Shown: one piece after another, positions 24,173 to 37,000 of the stretch
How positions within the stretch are numbered: position 1 is the first letter of the stretch
Layout: each line of letters starts with the position of its first letter
DNA from: Mytilus californianus
Lineage: Eukaryota > Mollusca > Bivalvia > Mytilida > Mytilidae
Assembly (NCBI RefSeq): GCF_021869535.1
Contig: NW_026262668.1
Location: forward strand, 64,572,058-64,636,057
Direction: 5' to 3'
Length of the DNA stretch: 64,000 bases
Notes under the pieces: model-generated
What the model was told of the DNA's origin: nothing
Seen by the model: only the letters and a program-made list of their open reading frames with translations
Databases searched by the model: none
Made by a program: the position numbers and the translations under genes

Positions 24173-24546
24173 AGTTTTCAAGTTACAAGAAATTTAGTCG
24201 TACATAAGTTATAGGCAGATGCAGATATCAATTAAGTGCTTTGCAAAACGTAAACTATATTTCATATTATAAAATTATCTATAAATGGAATAGTTTTGAT
24301 ATTTTCGTTCGGCACAGTGTTGATTCTTAATCTTCAATATTTCCTTTTATAAAGTAGAAAATTGTAATATAGTACGTGAAACTTTGAAAAAATGCAAATG
24401 ACCTTGTTTGAGCGTGACTGTACTTTGTGCATCAAAAGTTCTCTTTTTGATAGATGGACTATGAATGCGTGGGCAGTGAAACATACTGGTAAAAAAGTTA
24501 CCCGTCCACAGGCACTTGTCTTTGAAATTTGTTTTCCTATATATAA

Positions 24547-24600
24547 ATAAGAAGATGTGGTATGAGTGCCAATGAGACAACTATCCATCCAAGTATATAC
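24547..24600 (-). repeat. Interspersed repeat tail, inverted copy
   Basis: AAGAAGATGTGGTATGAGTG then CCAATGAGACAACTATCCATCC is the reverse complement of the dispersed tail at 6186-6248. Sequence repeated around it (GACAAGTGCCT-like blocks at 24510 and 24630) is inverted, suggesting a short inverted-repeat element. Confidence 0.55.
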
Positions 24601-24699
24601 CTTGATATAACACAATTTCAGATTTCAGAGACAAGTGCCTTTGTACTCATCCCATGATTTGTTTGCATAGTTAACACAACAGTCACTCTTTCAGTAGGA

Positions 24700-24987
24700 G
24701 GCCGGTCGGAGTCCTAATGGTCTAAGAAGTTGATCTACAATGATCGCTAACCTGTCGACCCTTAGGTTGCAGTTCTAACCCCGCTAGTTGCAGGTGCGTT
24801 CAACTCTGATCTAAATAGACTACCATTGTCTGTCTGCCTTCCGACAGTCGGTGGTTCTATCCGAGTACTAGGGCTTAATTCCTTCACCAATAACCACTGA
24901 CCACCCTGAAATAGTCAAGTGTGCCGAAAGCTGCGTTAAACAGTAACAATCAATCAATCAATCAATCAATCTTTCAATCTCTCAGTA
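24700..24987 (+). mobile_element. tRNA-derived SINE with (CAAT)n tail
   Basis: The head has GTCCTAATGGTCTAAG, resembling a pol III A box, and about 50 bp later GCAGTTCTAACCCC, resembling a B box. The body runs about 200 bp to GCTGCGTTAAACAGTAAC followed by five CAAT units. The tRNA-like spacing and simple tail support a SINE. A related head lies inverted near 47100-47185. Confidence 0.65.
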
Positions 24988-26034
24988 GGTGGTAAACAAG
25001 GGTATTCTTGATTAAATAGTCCAGTTAGAAAATAAAGTCTTTATAAATTGTTCTTGTAAACACCCAATTATATACGCCGTAAAGATAACAATTGTCAAAT
25101 ATCAACCCCGTCGACAACGTCCTAGCCAAGGTATACATTTTGAAATGCCAATTCATCATGCATGGGTCTTCTTTTGGTGTGATGAACCCATGCAGGAAAA
25201 ACATCACCAGCATAAAAATTACTGAAAAGAAAATCTTGTCAACGACTTGGTTTCAGTAACAATAGAAAATGTAAGATAACTAGATTTTGTAAGGTAGGCG
25301 AATCAAATTTTTAAACAATCAGAAATGGTCCGTGGGTGTTTTAAAGAAGACAGATCGGTTTTTGGTCATATATTTTCGTGCGTCGAACTGAAATAATAAT
25401 ATCTAATTCTTTCAAGTTAGGCTTTAAATTAAAATACGTTCACACTTGTCCTAAAGTCAGGAAAGGCAGCATACTAGATTACAAAATTTGTGATATGTAC
25501 AGGTGCCAAAACAGAACTGCTGTTTGAAAGAATGCGTATTTTGGTATGTGGTTTTAGGAAGCGTGTGTCATGACATCAAGTGGATTTTACAAGATAAGCT
25601 GCAGCTGAAATTTCAACAGCTAGACGTTGCCATGATCATGTCGACATACTTAAAAAAGAGGACAGACAAGTGCGTTGTAGCATTTCGCGTTGATATTTGG
25701 CGGACAACCACGCAGGTTTCTATTAAGGAATGCACAGGTGAAATTCGCCTTTTTTGTTGTTAAAAAAATCTCTATGCTTGTTTCAAGATAAGCATCTTCG
25801 CTAGAGAGGAGGGATTGGATCGTAACCCTTGGCTAGCGAAGATGCAAGATAAGTTGTGTATTTTTATTTGAAGTTGTTCCGATCCCGACTTTTATTTTAC
25901 TGGTTAGTTAAGAAAACAATCTTCGGCAAGCATAAAGAGATTGCAAAGTGCTATTTTCTTTGAACCCATACAAACATGCGTCTCATGAATACATTTCGAG
26001 GCTTCAAGACAAAATAAAAAACTTGCTTAAAGAT

Positions 26035-26110
26035 TTTGATGGTGGATGGCTGTTTAACGTCCAGTTGCTAAATAAATGCATATTTAGGAACATGTAAATG
26101 GAACTATGTC
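26035..26110 (-). repeat. SINE 3'-end fragment, inverted
   Basis: GGCTGTTTAACGTCCAGTTG and the following bases are the reverse complement of the tail of the 17030-17418 element, with the order of blocks preserved. Confidence 0.5.
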
Positions 26111-26285
26111 TAATAACCATGCGTTGAAATACACAAATACGCTGAGTCGGATTTTTAACGTGATGGTTCACAAGGTAACAATCCGCTGAACTTCAAATTC
26201 AAGCAGACCAGTCTTTGTTCCTTCTCTTTAATGTCGCATTATTTTTAACATTTTCTGCACTTTCAAAGGAATAGATTTTGTCCAA

Positions 26286-26650
26286 TTTCCAACCCCCCCC
26301 CCCCCCCCCCCGTAACGCGTTGCGGGGGACATGGAAAAACCGGGCGTCCGTGCGTCCGTCCGGTCTTGTTAGCGCTCTCTATTTAGGTTAATATCAGCAA
26401 TATCTCGGACAAGTTCTATAATGGTGGCCGATCGACTTTTTTTTTAAAGAGTTATGCCCCTTGGAAATACTAAATTTATGGAAAATGGCCTCGTTAGCGC
26501 TCTCACGGGTACAATTCTTGCCAGATTTTTATAAAACTTATACTATAGGTTAATATCAGCAATATCTCGGACAAGTTCTATAATAGTGGACGATCGACTT
26601 TTTTTAAAAGAGTTATGCCCCTTGGAAATATGAAATACGTGCAACGCTGG
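26286..26650. repeat. Poly-C tract and two-copy ~170 bp repeat
   Basis: A run of more than 20 C (about 26289-26311) is followed by GCGTTGCGGGGGACATGG and a GCGTCCGTGCGTCCGTCC stretch. Two copies follow of a block with GTTAGCGCTCTC, AATATCAGCAATATCTCGG and GAGTTATGCCCCTTGGAAAT. The design (short-oligomer run, ~160-170 bp cores) resembles the pearl-type elements, but the ends are not clear. Confidence 0.5.
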
Positions 26651-26814
26651 GGACATTGAAACTCTGTTCTTTTACTTTTTTAAGTCTTGAGTTATTTGGA
26701 AAATTTTGCGAAAGCTAAAGCGGGTAACTCCTTCCTATCTAACTTGACGAAAAAGGTGCACTCGTTCAGTCCATTTTTATTACAAAAAGCGATTTTTGGA
26801 GGGTTTCTTATTGT

Positions 26815-26945
26815 CGAGTTGTAAGTTCAGAGTTGAAAAGGCAGAGTTGCGAGTTAAGAAAGTCGAGTTGCGAGTTACGAAGGTCGAGTCGCGAGTTACG
26901 AAGGTCGAGTTGAGAGTTACGAAGGTCGAGTTGCGAGTTACAAAA
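26815..26945. repeat. 21-bp minisatellite, ~6 copies
   Basis: Units close to GTCGAGTTGCGAGTTACGAAG. The 21 bp period keeps frames open on both strands (the short frames here are artefacts). Confidence 0.8.
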
Positions 26946-27366
26946 ATATTATGTTTCTCTAATTTCTTAAGAATTATATATATATAAACGGTCGTGTCGT
27001 CTGATTTTTTAAAAAGAATTTTCAGGTTTACTTCGCATTTAATAAACAAAGCATACATGTACCCTTTACTTAGATATACACTCCCGGTATTTTGATTGCA
27101 AGATTTGAAAGAGTTATGTGATACTTATTTATAAGAGTCTATATGTTGCAAAGTCACGCACGCTTAAATTTCTTTCATGCATGAGAGTGACATTGTTCAT
27201 TTTCTAAAATAAAACAAGATATACTGTAGATATAAGACAAAATGTATACCGTACTGAACAAATCAAGCATAAGAGAATAAATCATGTAAACAAATGAAAT
27301 ATACTTGCAAATTATCGAAATCTCACAGAATATGGCAGTGAGTTAGGACTAAAGTAAATACTTATC

Positions 27367-27915
27367 AAAGGTACCAGGCTTATAATATTTTCCACGCCAG
27401 ACGTGCGTTTCGTCTATACAAGACTCATCAGTGACGCTTGAATAAAGGATATTCATTAGCATACCAAGTGCTAACTCTTCGTCTTTCGCAAAGGTTTAGG
27501 GTGATATAGGCACAATTGCACATTTAACTTAGGAAAATATCTCATGAATAAAGGTACCAGGCTTATAATATTTTCTACGCCAGACGTGCGTTTCGTCTAT
27601 ACAAGACTCATCAGTGACGCTTGAATAAAGGATATTCATTAGCATACCAAGTGCTGACTCTTCGTCTTTCGCAAAGGTTTATGGTGGTATAGGCACAATT
27701 ACACATTTAACTTAGGAAAATATCTCATGAATAAAGGTACCAGGCTTATACTATTTTCTACGCCAGACGTGCGTTTCGTCTATACAAGACTCATCAGTGA
27801 CGCTTGAATAAAGGATATTCATTAGCATACCAAGTGCTAACTCTTCGTCTTTCGCAAAGGTTTAGGGTGATATAGGCACAATTGCACATTTAACTTAGGA
27901 AATTGTCTCATGAAT
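27367..27915. repeat. 183-bp repeat, three tandem copies
   Basis: Copies begin AAAGGTACCAGGCTTATA at 27367, 27550 and 27733 and are nearly identical (GCCAGACGTGCGTTTCGTC, AAGACTCATCAGTGACGC). A decayed inverted piece lies at about 36330-36400 in a collagen intron. This resembles a very common mussel repeat, from memory. Confidence 0.85.
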
Positions 27916-29859
27916 TAGTCAGAAATGTGATATGCTATGTGCTTTATGTGATAAATTAAATAATTTTGAACTTTGCTAACTTTGTGATTCAACCCCAAGC
28001 GGAGAGTGCATATATATATATATATACCATCGAGTTGTTCAATGTATGTATATCTGAATACTACAACGCAAAAATAAGCATGCTATAGATGTCTTTCTAT
28101 GGCATTATGGTAACTTCCTGGCATAGGAGATCATAATATGGATTATTTTTTTTTAATTTGGAAAGACGTTATTCTACAATAAGCTATTTGTAACTTTGAA
28201 TTTTGACGTTCAGGCATGCAAATCACTAGGATTTTTTTCCTGTTAAACGGACATTAAAATCTCAAGCTACGTTTGGTAAAAGCTTGACATTTGCCTCAAA
28301 AGAAATAACAAAGAAAATAAATTTTACCCCAATTTCAGTTAAACAATAGCTATAGTGACAAAGCGGCTTCATAATTGGTTGTCAAGAATCATGTGATTGT
28401 TTTAATAGTCTATGATAAATTCTTGACAGATCTACATAGGACACATTTAATGATACATGCTCTAACTAGCCCTTTGGTCATGTAGTCATGTTATTACTAC
28501 AATCACAGCCAATCCCACCCACATTTTGAACCCTATTGTGAAATAAATACTTTACTGTATTAAGGCCTTGATACACTATTATGTGCAATGTTAAAAATTG
28601 TAGAAAGATTTAGCACAAAATTCAGTTATTTTGAACTTAACTAAAAGCATAAAAATTGAACAAACTAACATGTCTTTTGTCTGTTGCTGATGCATAGAGA
28701 TATACATTACATGCTCTTTTTCATGGAAAACAAGAATATGTGTCTATAGGACGTCATTCCCCAGTCACACTATCTGATTTTCATGTTCAATAAGCTGTAT
28801 GGCTGAGTCGAAACCTTTATTTGGTGAATATTTTAAAATTGACATAGGAATGAACATGACTTTGTGTACTAAGATTCAAGTTGATGTGACCAAACATATA
28901 AGAAATATTGTAATATTGTTTTAAGTGGTTGAAACATTTTTAAAACCTCATTAATTTTCTTCAAAACCAATCCATATTTTTACTTATTTCTTTAACGACT
29001 GTTTTTTTTCACCATCTTCTACACCAATAAACACAGTTTTTTTTCTAATAAACTCGTGTGCCATTGATAAACTTGTGTGTTAAGGATACAATCTGAGGAA
29101 AGACGAAATTGAGTTTACTTACATTTTGAAAAGCTCACATTATAACGGACTATACGGTATTGGTTTTTCTCATTTTTGAAAGTCGTACGGTTGCCTATAA
29201 TTGCTAACATCCATTTCATTTGAACTCTCATTGGCAATGATACCACATTTCCTTAATTTTATATATGTGTACTAGGTTCTTTGTTTCAACTTGTTGAGAC
29301 CACAATTTCATGGAAAATTACCTTAAACCAAAACTTTCCCTTCTTTTATCCCAACTTTGACCTGATACAGTACAGGCAGATGAACTGATTGACTAACAGA
29401 TGAACAAACACAACAACATATTGCCCTGCTACTATTTTGGGCAAGGCATAAAAGCCTTGAAATATTAAAGCTATTTGTCCCAAATGGCCAATATGACAGT
29501 GGGAGATGGACTCTTATTATTATTATTGAATTTCCATGTACAAAATGTATTAGTACCGGTATGTTAAATCTGGTAGGTGTAAAAGCAATTACTGTGGGCT
29601 AGATGACCCTCACTTGAAAGAAAAGTCAACCAGCAGTGGTATAGATTTAGTCTACCAGCAGTGGTATCAATCTATAAGTGATAGTTATTATATCTAAAAT
29701 GGTGGGTATGAGTAATCCACTCAGAAACTCTGCAAATTTAAGATTTTCTAATTTTTTACTGTTATAATTCACTGTTATAAACTATATTTTTTTATCTTTT
29801 ACTGCTTTGTACATAAATCACGCTCTAATTTTTCTTGTTTGAATTGTTTTAGATTTGTC

Positions 29860-29998
29860 ATTTCGGGGCCTTTTATAGCTTGCTATGTGTTATGCTCATT
29901 GTTGAAGGCAAGATAGTGACCTATAGATGTTAACTTCAATGTCATTTGGTCTCTGGTGGAGAGTTGTCTCATTAACAATCATACCACATCTTCTTGAT
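29860..29998 (+). repeat. Interspersed repeat copy
   Basis: Contains CATTTCGGGGCCTTTTATAG, GCTCATTGTTGAAGGC and the tail GAGTTGTCTCATTAACAATC ATACCACATCTTC, the same block order as 34115-34245. Confidence 0.6.
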
Positions 29999-30065
29999 TT
30001 AATAATAGCAGTAAACTTTTAACTTCTGTCATATTAAAGAAATATACAAATAATTTTATGAAATT

Positions 30066-30915
30066 TTATTCCATAGACTGTATTATCAATGAAGCAATAA
30101 AATGATGCTGTAAACATATAAAAAAAAATGAGTTCCTTGAGAGAACGTTCCTGTTTTATATAAAATAAAACAATATATAATCATATAAAAAAATTCACAT
30201 TTAACTCACAGTTCCTTTAAGTATTTATGAAATTTTCAGGCATGAATGATATTTTCAGGCATGAATGATTTTCAGAGTCCAGATTGTTATAGTTCTAATG
30301 TATAACTGATTTTTCATTATAAAATATGAGCTTTTTAGTTGTGTCCAGTTTCCTATATGTAAAAAAACAATATTACATATTGAGAAAGACTTATACATAC
30401 AAACAATCTAAAATACAATTTAATTTTATAAAATAAGATATTGCACACATTTACTTAAAAAATCTTTTTCTCTCTCCCTCACATACACATTTGGACGGAA
30501 TTGAAAGGGAAGCCAACATACAATCATCACATCACAATATCTGCAATGTAATCCACATTATCAAGTTGCCATGATGGAATTTAAACAAAAATAAATATTT
30601 GCCATGATTTTTACAAATTATACATTAATGGTGTCTCAGAAAATCTTCCATTACTTTTTATCTGTGCCATGATTTATACAAGTAATGAAAGAGCTTCGGA
30701 AAAACACTTCAATGATTATGTTATGGTCCCATTCATAAATGATCTTAATGTCTCCTAACCTAAACCAAGATCAAGGGACCAGTGTTCATTTAACTTCTGC
30801 CATGATTTTCTTTCTTTTGCTTTATACATTGCCATGATTTCAAGTTGCCATATAAATATTACTGCCATGACTTCAAGCCAATTCATTAAACTATAAAATT
30901 GTATTTTGTCATTTA
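30066..30915 (-). other. Probable 3' UTR of the fibrillar collagen gene
   Basis: Follows the collagen stop codon (30916-30918). One AATAAA overlaps the stop itself and another lies at 30066-30071 (minus strand), a plausible poly(A) signal about 850 nt downstream. The UTR contains six exact copies of one 8-mer (next entry). The true 3' end is not determined. Confidence 0.5.
30567..30870 (-). promoter_or_regulatory. Six copies of UCAUGGCA in the collagen 3' UTR
   Basis: On the mRNA strand TCATGGCA occurs at 30870-30863, 30837-30830, 30805-30798, 30672-30665, 30607-30600 and 30574-30567. Four copies extend to AAATCATGGCA. Spacing is irregular (33, 32, 133, 65 and 33), so this is not a simple tandem repeat. 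It starts 46 nt past the stop codon. It could be a binding site for an RNA-binding protein or a microRNA; no function is known to me. Confidence 0.5.
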
Positions 30916-31062
30916 TTATGTATTAAAACACACTTCTCCTATGCTTAAAGCAAATTCTTGATTTTCTAGTCCAACATCTTTGAGTTTTATGTCCAAAATA
31001 GGTAGCACTTCTGATCTTTCTGATTTTATATCAAAGACCATCTCTCCCCATTGGTTATTTTT
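30916..31062 (-). CDS. Last collagen exon, C-propeptide end and stop
   Basis: 49 codons from [10 protein letters not shown] to a TAA at 30916-30918. [12 protein letters not shown] and [13 protein letters not shown] match the strongly conserved end of fibrillar collagen C-propeptides (LP..D..P.D.G, QEFG, GPVCF). Length and position confirm the gene's 3' end. Confidence 0.92.
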   Translation of the reverse strand, partial: KNNQWGEMVFDIKSERSEVLPILDIKLKDVGLENQEFALSIGEVCFNT

Positions 31063-34000
31063 CTGAAATTATAAAGAGAAATGATATGATCTATATTTAT
31101 GAAACACGTATTGACTAAAGATAGGCTAAAAAGAAAATGCTAATATACAAGAACTTTAGCAATTACACATATGGTAGTTCTAATAACAAAATAAAGACAA
31201 TTGTAAAATAGTAGAATAGAAAATCGTTTAAAATTCTGAAGAAAAAAAAAATCTTTTTACTTTGCTTATCTTATCAGTAGAAGGTATACTAATTTAAATT
31301 AAACACAAAATTATGAGTACGAATGAAAGACTTCCTATTATAACAGCAAATATTATGAAGTTTATATTTCGACTCAAAAGAGATGATAAGGACTCATATC
31401 TCAATACGTCTACAGCAAGTATACTTAATTGCTTATATCCACGTCATTTGAACTCTGCTGAAAAGTTGTTTTATTGGCAATCGTACTACAACTCCTTATT
31501 TTTATATATTTTATGAATAATTGCAAAATAAAATCAAACGAAGTATGTATTGTAAATTTAGAAATTATTGCATGCATTTATTTTTGCGATATTTGAAGAA
31601 TGGACAAATTTGCAAGATTAATTATTGCGATTTCAGGAAAAGCTGCATCAAGATATATGAAATATATATCAGAATGTGATTTCTTATTATTGTGACACTC
31701 ACAGGCTCACATTATGCGCATTAATAAAAACCTCCCAATAATTTCTGAATTTAGAGTATTTAAAAAACATTTTGAGAACTTACCTGGCAATTACCAAAGG
31801 TATCTACTCTTGCTGATAAAGTTCTATCCTGCTTTTTATCTGTTGTTTCTAATTTATCAAAATCACTGGACATTAGGACAGCACCTTTAGGATCTGAGTT
31901 CAAACATTTGTATGTTATTCTCTGTTGTGCCCTTGAGCTGTGCATCTGAAGCATCTTCATTTGTATAGCTTCTATTTTATAGGTAAACTGTCAAATATAC
32001 ACAGAATATCATGTTTGTGATTTTATCAATATACTAAAAAAAATATCAGTAAAATATAATTACTGTTAATATCATTAGACATGATGTATCTCCTAACCAC
32101 TGACAATTGATATTGTTGGTGGATGTTTTTTAAAAATGGGGAATGTGTCCATGGGACACAGATGATGCCCCCGCTTGCATATAAAGTTATAAAGGGACAT
32201 AACTCAAGAACTGTAAAATTGACGCTACCCAAATTTGTACTTTATCAGAGTTTTGTGGTAATTAGCATTGTGTATACGTTTCATAACATTTAGTCGAGGC
32301 AAATTTTTGGGGGGAGGGGGGTAAAAAGAAATTGTGAGAGAACAGAAACAAAAAATCCAGCAATTTTTCCATTTGTAAAGGGGCATAACTTTAGAACGTT
32401 ACAAGTGACGCCACCAAAGTTCAAACTTGATCTGTGTTTTGTGGTAATAAGCATTGTGTATAAGTTTCATAACATTTGGTTAAAGAACAGAAACCAAAAA
32501 ATTAGCAATTTTTCCATTTGTAAAGGGGCATAACTCTAGAAAGGCAAAAGTGACGCCACCAAAATTCAAACTTGGTCTGTGTTTTAAGGTAATAAGCATT
32601 GTGTATAAGTGTCATAACATTTGGTTGAGGACATCTAAAGTTAGAGAACGGAAACAAAAAATTCAGCAATTTTTCCATTTGTAAAGGGGCATAACTCTAA
32701 AACAGTTAAAGTGACTCCACCAAAATTTAAACTTGAACTGTTTTTTGTGGTAATAAGCATTGTGTATTGTGGTAATAAGCATTGTGTATTGTGGTAATAA
32801 GCATTGTGTAAAATTTTCATAACATTTGGTTGAGGCAAACTAAAATAAGAAAACGGAAACACAAAATTCAGCAATTTTTCAATTTGTAAAGGGGCATAAC
32901 TCAAGAACGCCAAAAGTGACCCCCCCAAAATTCAAACCTGATCTGTGTTTTGTGGTAATTAGCATTGTGTATAAGTTTCATAACATTTGGTCAAGGCAAA
33001 CTAAAGTTAGAGAATGGAAACCAATTTTGGGACGAACGTATGTATGGATGTACAGAAGGACAAGGGTAAAACTTAATGCCCCCTCTGCTACGGCAGGGGC
33101 ATAAAAATCAAATTATGATTCAAATTTCCAAATTTCTTGGAAGAAAATGTGTTTCAGAAAAACTATTTTTGGTTCCTCTGTTCCTCTGTATGTTATTGAA
33201 AATATTGTTGTTTAGAGCAAAAACAATCCTGATGCCCCCTCCCTTCCTCACACACACACAAAAGAATGCTATGAGTCAATAGGATTGTATTTGTGAAAGA
33301 TTTTAAAATCTATTCTAAATATTTATGATTCTTTTTACTTTTTTTACAAGAGAGGCCTGTTATAGTATTTCAGAAATTTGATAATCTGTAATACTGACCT
33401 CAGAACTTCCTAGAATATCACCTCCAAACCATTGAGCTCTTGTGTCTTTGGTCCACCTTTGTTCTTCGAACTAAAAATAAAAGCAATTTTCAAATTACCA
33501 AGAAAAATACAATGAAAAGCTGCACTACAAATGTATATCATATATGATTGTCCCAAACATTTGTAAAATTTTCCATAAGCCAGCAGATTTAAGTAAAGAT
33601 ATTAGTATATCAATTTGTCAAAATAATTGTTTTCCTCTCTAATATCATACTATTAGGTGATTTATCTTATTTTTTAAGTGGACATTTTTTCTGGATTATT
33701 TTGATTTCAAAAAGGAACTACGATACTTTAGTCTGGGAGAACATGATTAATTTATTAGTTGTTACTGAATTTGAAATAGCTTTTAGTAACTGCTAGTAAT
33801 CTTAGATTGGTTCTTTGTGCCTTTTGTTTGTATGTTAGTTGTTTTTTGTGCTTCGTGCCAATCTGAGGAGTCAAGCCATTTCCAACTGATTTTATTCTGT
33901 CCTTATGTTGTGCTGTTACATCACTGTCCCAGGAAATAGAGAGGGGTTGAGCACTTACAAACATATTACACCTTGCCACATTCTTTATGTGCCTGTCTCA

Positions 34001-37000
34001 AGTCAGAAGCCTGAAATTCAGTGGTGGTCAGAGGTTGCTGTCTTTTATATTCGTTGTTTTGTCATAAATCAGACTGTTGTTTTTTTTGTTTAAATTGTTT
34101 CAGGTTTTTCATGTCAGGGCCTCTTAAAGCTGACTATACGGGATTTGCTCATGGTTGAAGTCCGTACAGTGACCTATAATTGTTAAATTCACATCATTTG
34201 GTCTCTGTTGGATACTTGTCTCATTGGTAATCATACCACATCTCTTTATGATATATTCATGTATTGTTTTAAGATGTTATATATCGACTCTTTCTGACCC
34301 CATCCCACTATTATCATTCATGTGTTTTTGTATCTCTAAAGATTTTTTGCCATATAACCAGTGTTGTGAAGGCTGAAAAAGAACTAACTGTTTTAGGTGC
34401 AGCTGGAACACATGTTTCTCCATCTAATTTCATCCTACAGTAAACTTCAACAGCATCAATGAAAGTTCCACCATTTGGATCAATATAATACCATCCTTAA
34501 TAAAATACAAAATATGAAAATTGTAAAAAATTTATTCCTTCTACACAAGAAACATCTTAATTTTTATCTTTAAAAATCCCACATGTATATCAGCACAAAT
34601 ATATGTTGCAGATTCATAGCATGCATTTTCCACAATAAAGGCAATTTTCCTTATGAAGTATTACAAAAAAAGTTCTTTGGTCTTTTTCAAAACAAGAAAG
34701 ATTTCAAAAGATTGCTGATCAAACAATTTCATACATGTGATTCTTCCAGGGGGAGTAAAAAAAATCTCTAGTAATGAAGCCCAAACTCCAGTTGAAAATT
34801 TTCAAATCTCCAGTTTTGACTTAACAATCCTGTCAAATGTATGCAATTTATTTATATTTACAGAGTAGTTAACTTACCATCTTCAGAGTCTGGATTCTGG
34901 AGAAGAATATCTTTGCAGGTTACACCTGGATTATGTTTCTTGCCATTTGGTTTTTTGGTACGCAGGAGGGCCTCTTGAATTCTAGACAAATCCTCGTTTA
35001 CTTCTGGAGTCGTCTTTGGATCGTCACCGTACTGAATTTAAAAACAAGATATTCCACAGTTTTAGATAGTTTGATATCACTTCACTACTTTCATCTATCA
35101 ATCTTTTACAATATAAATTCATCATTTTATGTAAGTATAAACAAATCTATAAAATGATCAATCATCAATATATTTCCCTTCTCTTAATAAAAAATAAATG
35201 GAGAATGTGTCCCCATGGACACAGATGATGCCCCAACTTGCATTTAACATTATAAAGGGACATAACTCAAGAACGATAAAAGTGACGCTACCCAAATTTG
35301 TACTTGATCTGAGTTTTAAGGTAATAAGTATTGTGTATAGGTTACATAATGTTTGGTTGGGGCAAACTTAAGTTACAGAACGGAAACTAAAAATTTTGCA
35401 ATTTTTCAATTTATAAAGGGGCATAACTCAATAATGATTAAAGTGACTCTACCAAAATTCAACTTATCTGTGTTTCATGGTAATAAGCATTGTGTATAAG
35501 TTTCATAACATTTGGTTGAGGCAAACTTAAGTTAGAGAACGGAAACTAAAAAATTAGCAATTTTTCCATTTATAAAAGGGCATAACTCTAGAACGGTTAA
35601 AGTGACCCCACCAAAATTCAAACTTGATCTGTGTTTTGTGGTAATAAGCATTGTGTATAAGTTTCATAACATTTGGTTGAGGCAAATTTAAGTTAGAGAA
35701 AGGAAACTAAAAATTTGGCAATTTTTCCATTTATAAAGGGGCATAACTCTAGAACAGTTAGTGTGAGGCCACAAAAATTCAAACTTGATCTGTGTTTTGT
35801 GGTAATAAGCATTGTGTTTAAGTTTCATAACACTTGGTTGAGGCAAACTTAAGTTAGAGGACAGAAACTAAAAATTTTGTAATTTTTCCATTTATAAAGG
35901 GGCATAACTCTAGAATGGTTAAAAAACGCCACCAAATATCAAACTTGATCTGTGTTTTGTGGTAATTAGCATTATGTATAAGTTTCAAAACATTTGGTTG
36001 ACGCAAACTAAAGTTAGAGAATGGAAACCAACTTCGGGACGTACGGACGGACGGCAGACAGATGGACGTACAGATGGATAAGGGTAAAACTTAATGCCGC
36101 ATCCGCTATGGTGGAAGCATTAAAATGGTGCTGAAGTACAAATATGTTTACTTACATACATTGGATCTGGTCCCTTGCCGCCACCTCCTCCTCTATAGTT
36201 TGGTTGTGTTGGCCAAACAGGTGCATAACCCTGTCAATTATAAAGATTGCATGAAATAAATAACATTATCCTGTTCAAGCTAGCTTCCAACTTCATACTG
36301 CATTATCACTGTAATTTTTTGAATTCTAGCGTCACTGACAGGTCTTTTGTAGACAAAACGTGCATCTGGTGAACAAAATTATAAGCTTGGTATCTTTTTC
36401 TCCAACATTCAATGATTGTATTTACCATACTAAAATTATATATTTTTACCTCATATTTGAAAACTTTACAAAACATACAGCCATCTTATAATATTATAAT
36501 AATATATAAAACTTACGGGTGGTCCGGGAGGTCCTGCTGGTCCTTGGGGTCCAGCTGGTCCCTGAAATCATAAATAGACCATGACAATAACAACACTACC
36601 ATCAGAACAGTGAAACAGGGAACTTCACTTAGTAATTCAATTTTGAGTCTGTAAAGTTTTCTTTTTTCACAATATCTGGCTATTCTTTTTAAACCTTTTT
36701 GGTTTTACTGCTCCTTAAATTCTTCTGTATTTAATTTAAAACACTTAATATCAAGCAAACATAAAGTAGGTTTTCCAAGAAACTTATGTTGCATACACAA
36801 TTTTACCATTTAGTCAATCCCACTGGTAAGCAAATGTCAGTTCAAAAAGGTACAATTGCTAAGAAAATGGCTGGTTCTAGTGCCATTGCTAGGCAACTAT
36901 CAGTTAAAAAAGGTACAATTGCTATGTAAATGGTTGGTTCTAGTGCCATTGCTAGGCAACTGTCAGTTCAAAAAGGTACAGTTGCTAATAAAATGGCTGG

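Larger units (their letters stand above)
24173..30065. other. Region between the two convergent genes
   Basis: The first few hundred bases should be the decarboxylase 3' UTR. The first AATAAA I find is at 25031-25036, with none close to the stop. Beyond that I see only repeats: SINE copies, a poly-C tract, a 21-bp minisatellite and a 183-bp triplet, listed separately. 27916-29850 is AT-rich DNA with no element I can delimit. No coding exon is supported. Confidence 0.5.

Noticed and set aside
25503-25763. 86-codon ORF between the two genes
   Set aside because: Low-complexity match to nothing; no splice or start support.
26286-26312. Poly-C tract as a regulatory G-quadruplex
   Set aside because: A pure homopolymer run is more simply a microsatellite and its length is unreliable in assemblies.
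34370-34388. Longer form of the second C-propeptide exon using a donor near 34360
   Set aside because: It would add 11 residues and break the family spacing between the ETC cysteine and the next Trp; GTTAGT at 34388 fits better.
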